A stretch of 15,538 bases of DNA from Bdellovibrionales bacterium (GTDB taxonomy: Bacteria > Bdellovibrionota > Bdellovibrionia > Bdellovibrionales > UBA1609): positions 1 through 15,538 of the forward strand of contig JAGRAK010000015.1 of the NCBI GenBank assembly GCA_020434645.1. Reading direction: 5' to 3'. The position numbers and the translations under genes were made by a program. Of this stretch, positions 13,884 to 15,538 are shown piece after piece. How positions within the stretch are numbered: the stretch's first letter is position 1; each line of letters opens with the position of its first letter. Below the pieces are notes generated by a model. The model saw nothing but the letters and a program-made list of their open reading frames with translations. It had not been told where the DNA came from and searched no databases.

Positions 13884-14792
13884 ATGAAATCCGCAAAAAC
13901 AGCAAGTGCACTCATAGCTCTTGCTGCACTTATCACCCTCACTTCTTGCACACGCAAAAAAGCGGAGCTTGGCACAGTCGATAATCCTATTAAGTTCTTT
14001 ATGGTCCCCTCTGTCGATACGAAATTATTAGAAGATGCCGCACAGAAGCTAAAAATTTATTTAGAAAAAAACACACCTTATAAATATAAAATATCTATAC
14101 CCTCTAGCTACGTTGCTGTGGTTGAGGCTTTCGGTACAAACAGAGCCGACGTTTCTGCGATCAATACATTTGGCTATCTCCTTGCTCATGACAAATACGG
14201 GGCGCAAGCAAGACTGAACTTCATTCGTTTCGGTTCAAGCTCATATCAATCTCAAATCATTGCTCGAAAAGACAGCAAGATAAATAAACTTGAAGACATA
14301 AATGGTAAAAAGTTTGCATTTGTAGATCCCTCATCCACTTCAGGCTACCTTATGCCTGCCAAATTATTTCTTGATCATCACATTAAACCTTCAGACACAA
14401 TGTTTGCTCAAAAGCACGACAATGTAGTCACCATGGTGTACCAAGGCCAAGTGGACGCCGGCGCAACATATCACTCCCCCATGACCGACGGAAAAATCGA
14501 AGATGCTCGCCGCCTCGTGAAAACTCAGTTCCCTGATATTGAAGAAAAGGTAAAAATTGTAGCTCTTACTGATAAAATACCCAACGACCCGATAATATTT
14601 AGAAAAGACGTATCAAATGACATACAAGACACCATCTCAGACGCTCTTATAAATTTTCAAAAAACTGAAACTGGCAAAGACATATTTTATAAAGTTTATG
14701 GCGCCACAGGTATTGTCAAAACATCAGACATGCAATATGACTCTGTGAGAGAAATGCTCAAGGCATTAAACAAAAAGGCGACTGATTTTTAA
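13884..14792 (+). CDS. PhnD-like phosphonate/phosphite-type substrate-binding lipoprotein
   Basis: 302 residues. The lipoprotein signal has lipobox LTSC with Cys22, so this binding protein is anchored rather than free in the periplasm. The mature part is a type-2 periplasmic binding fold of the PhnD class (PF12974-like): IKFFMVPSVDTKLLEDAAQ opening, YVAVVEAFGTNRADVSAINTFGYL, KFAFVDPSSTSGYLMP (the ligand-contacting helix start) and VYQGQVDAGATY. It ends with helices resembling the lid region. AAGG lies 7 nt before the ATG. Family members deliver phosphonates, phosphite or hypophosphite to PhnE/PhnC; some close relatives bind other anions, so the substrate is not settled. It is 14 bp upstream of the PhnC-like ATPase, clearly one operon. 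Confidence 0.88.
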   Translation: MKSAKTASALIALAALITLTSCTRKKAELGTVDNPIKFFMVPSVDTKLLEDAAQKLKIYLEKNTPYKYKISIPSSYVAVVEAFGTNRADVSAINTFGYLLAHDKYGAQARLNFIRFGSSSYQSQIIARKDSKINKLEDINGKKFAFVDPSSTSGYLMPAKLFLDHHIKPSDTMFAQKHDNVVTMVYQGQVDAGATYHSPMTDGKIEDARRLVKTQFPDIEEKVKIVALTDKIPNDPIIFRKDVSNDIQDTISDALINFQKTETGKDIFYKVYGATGIVKTSDMQYDSVREMLKALNKKATDF

Positions 14793-14806
14793 GAAGATGG
14801 TCACTT

Positions 14807-15538
14807 ATGAAAGTCCAGCAGCCCATTTTATCTGTAAAAAACCTGTCTATGACCTTTCCAAACGGTGTGCAGGCACTAAAAAACGTAAGCTTTGATGTCT
14901 ACCCCGGAGAGTTTCTTGTCGTTATCGGTCTAAGCGGATCCGGCAAATCCACACTCCTACGCTGTATAAATCGTCTACTCACGCCCACAAATGGTCATAT
15001 AATTTTTCAAAATAATGAAATCACAACTCTAAAAGGAGCACAGGTACAAAATATCCGCTCTAAAATCTCAATGATCTTTCAACATTTTAATTTAATCTCT
15101 AGACACTCAGTTTTAAGTAATGTCCTCATGGGCTGTCTTTCTCGAACAGCCACTCTAAAAAGTCTGATGGGCATCTTTGCAAAAGGAGATACCGCGAAAG
15201 CTCTTGCCGCGCTTAAACTTGTCGGTATCTCCGAAAAAGCCCACGTGCGCGCAGGACAACTCTCAGGCGGCCAGCAACAGCGTGTCGCAATTGCCCGCGC
15301 ACTCGTTCAAGAACCCCAGGTTCTGCTTGCCGATGAACCGGTTGCAAGTCTCGACCCCGCAACCTGTCACACCATTATGGATCATCTTGAAAAAATAAAT
15401 AAAGATTTAGACATCACTATTATTTGCAATTTACACTTTCTCAGCCTCGTTAGGCGCTACGCCACACGAGTCATTGCACTTAAAGCCGGTGAACTTGTGT
15501 ACTCAGGTACTCCTGATAATATAACCGAAGAGTGGTTC
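14807..15538 (+). CDS. phnC: PhnC-like ABC transporter ATPase, 3' end outside the window
   Basis: The frame is open for 244 codons from the ATG at 14807 to the right edge. All ABC ATPase motifs are present in order: Walker A GLSGSGKST (41-49), Q-loop Gln92 (MIFQHFNLI), signature LSGGQQQR (152-159), Walker B VLLADE (172-177), D-loop SLDP (181-184) and the H-loop His210 in ICNLHFLSL. The NLH context, the RHSVLSNVLMGCL segment and the C-terminal VIALKAGELVYSGTP are typical of PhnC rather than of other ABC ATPases. PhnC powers import through the PhnE permease, expected just downstream. Only a weak purine tract precedes the ATG. An earlier ATG at 14797 is in another frame. Only a few C-terminal residues appear to be missing. 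Confidence 0.9.
   Translation, partial: MKVQQPILSVKNLSMTFPNGVQALKNVSFDVYPGEFLVVIGLSGSGKSTLLRCINRLLTPTNGHIIFQNNEITTLKGAQVQNIRSKISMIFQHFNLISRHSVLSNVLMGCLSRTATLKSLMGIFAKGDTAKALAALKLVGISEKAHVRAGQLSGGQQQRVAIARALVQEPQVLLADEPVASLDPATCHTIMDHLEKINKDLDITIICNLHFLSLVRRYATRVIALKAGELVYSGTPDNITEEWF

Noticed and set aside
14797..14806. ATG at 14797 as start of the PhnC-like gene
   Set aside because: It is in a different frame from the ATPase. The ATG at 14807 gives the correct opening (ILSVKNLSMTFPNG).
15177..15398. 73-codon open frame on the plus strand near the right edge
   Set aside because: It is out of frame with the PhnC-like gene, whose Walker B and signature motifs cover the same bases.

Overview
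The window reads as a compact stretch of chromosome from a Gram-negative bacterium of moderately low GC (about 40% by eye on a few lines, not counted). An apolipoprotein N-acyltransferase (Lnt) and four proteins with lipoprotein signal peptides show a diderm cell. The mix of Lnt, a lipoprotein lytic transglycosylase, a secreted subtilase, MutS2 and several lipoproteins I do not recognise suggests a Bdellovibrio-like member of the Bdellovibrionota. That placement is inference and no marker gene here proves it. I see no mobile element, CRISPR array, rRNA or tRNA.

Layout, left to right. (1) 1-1682 (+): the 3' part of htpX, overlapping an EamA-family permease by 4 nt. (2) 1773-4067 (+): a large soluble-lytic-transglycosylase lipoprotein. 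(3) 4284-5723 (+): a subtilisin-like S8 protease with an N-terminal membrane segment, overlapping tail to tail with (4) 5720-6592 (-): a double zinc-ribbon membrane protein. (5) 6628-10591 (+): lnt overlapping mutS2. (6) 10583-11488 (-) and 11555-12433 (+): two divergent lipoproteins of unknown function. (7) 12441-13286 (-): a protein made of two copies of one domain, possibly PBECR2-like. (8) 13520 to the right edge (+): a small helical protein, a PhnD-like binding lipoprotein and the start of a PhnC-like ATPase, forming the front of a phosphonate-type ABC uptake operon that continues outside.

The most unusual part is the 233-bp divergent region 13287-13519. It holds two back-to-back sigma70-like promoters, a 19-nt hairpin motif present once in each predicted 5' leader in the same orientation relative to transcription, different outer stems around each copy, and further palindromes. 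The only plausible ATG of the duplicated-domain gene has no Shine-Dalgarno nearby. A consensus GGAGGAG lies 53 nt upstream, flush against one base of a nested hairpin whose other base is 7 nt from the ATG. Folding would bring ribosome-binding site and start together. A 10-codon GTG leader ORF served by the same site is the main competing reading.

Much of the window concerns the envelope. HtpX is a membrane quality-control protease, Slt cuts peptidoglycan, Lnt finishes lipoproteins such as the four encoded here, and PhnD/PhnC import a small phosphorus or other anion. Three convergent gene pairs overlap or are 7 bp apart, leaving no room for ordinary terminators.
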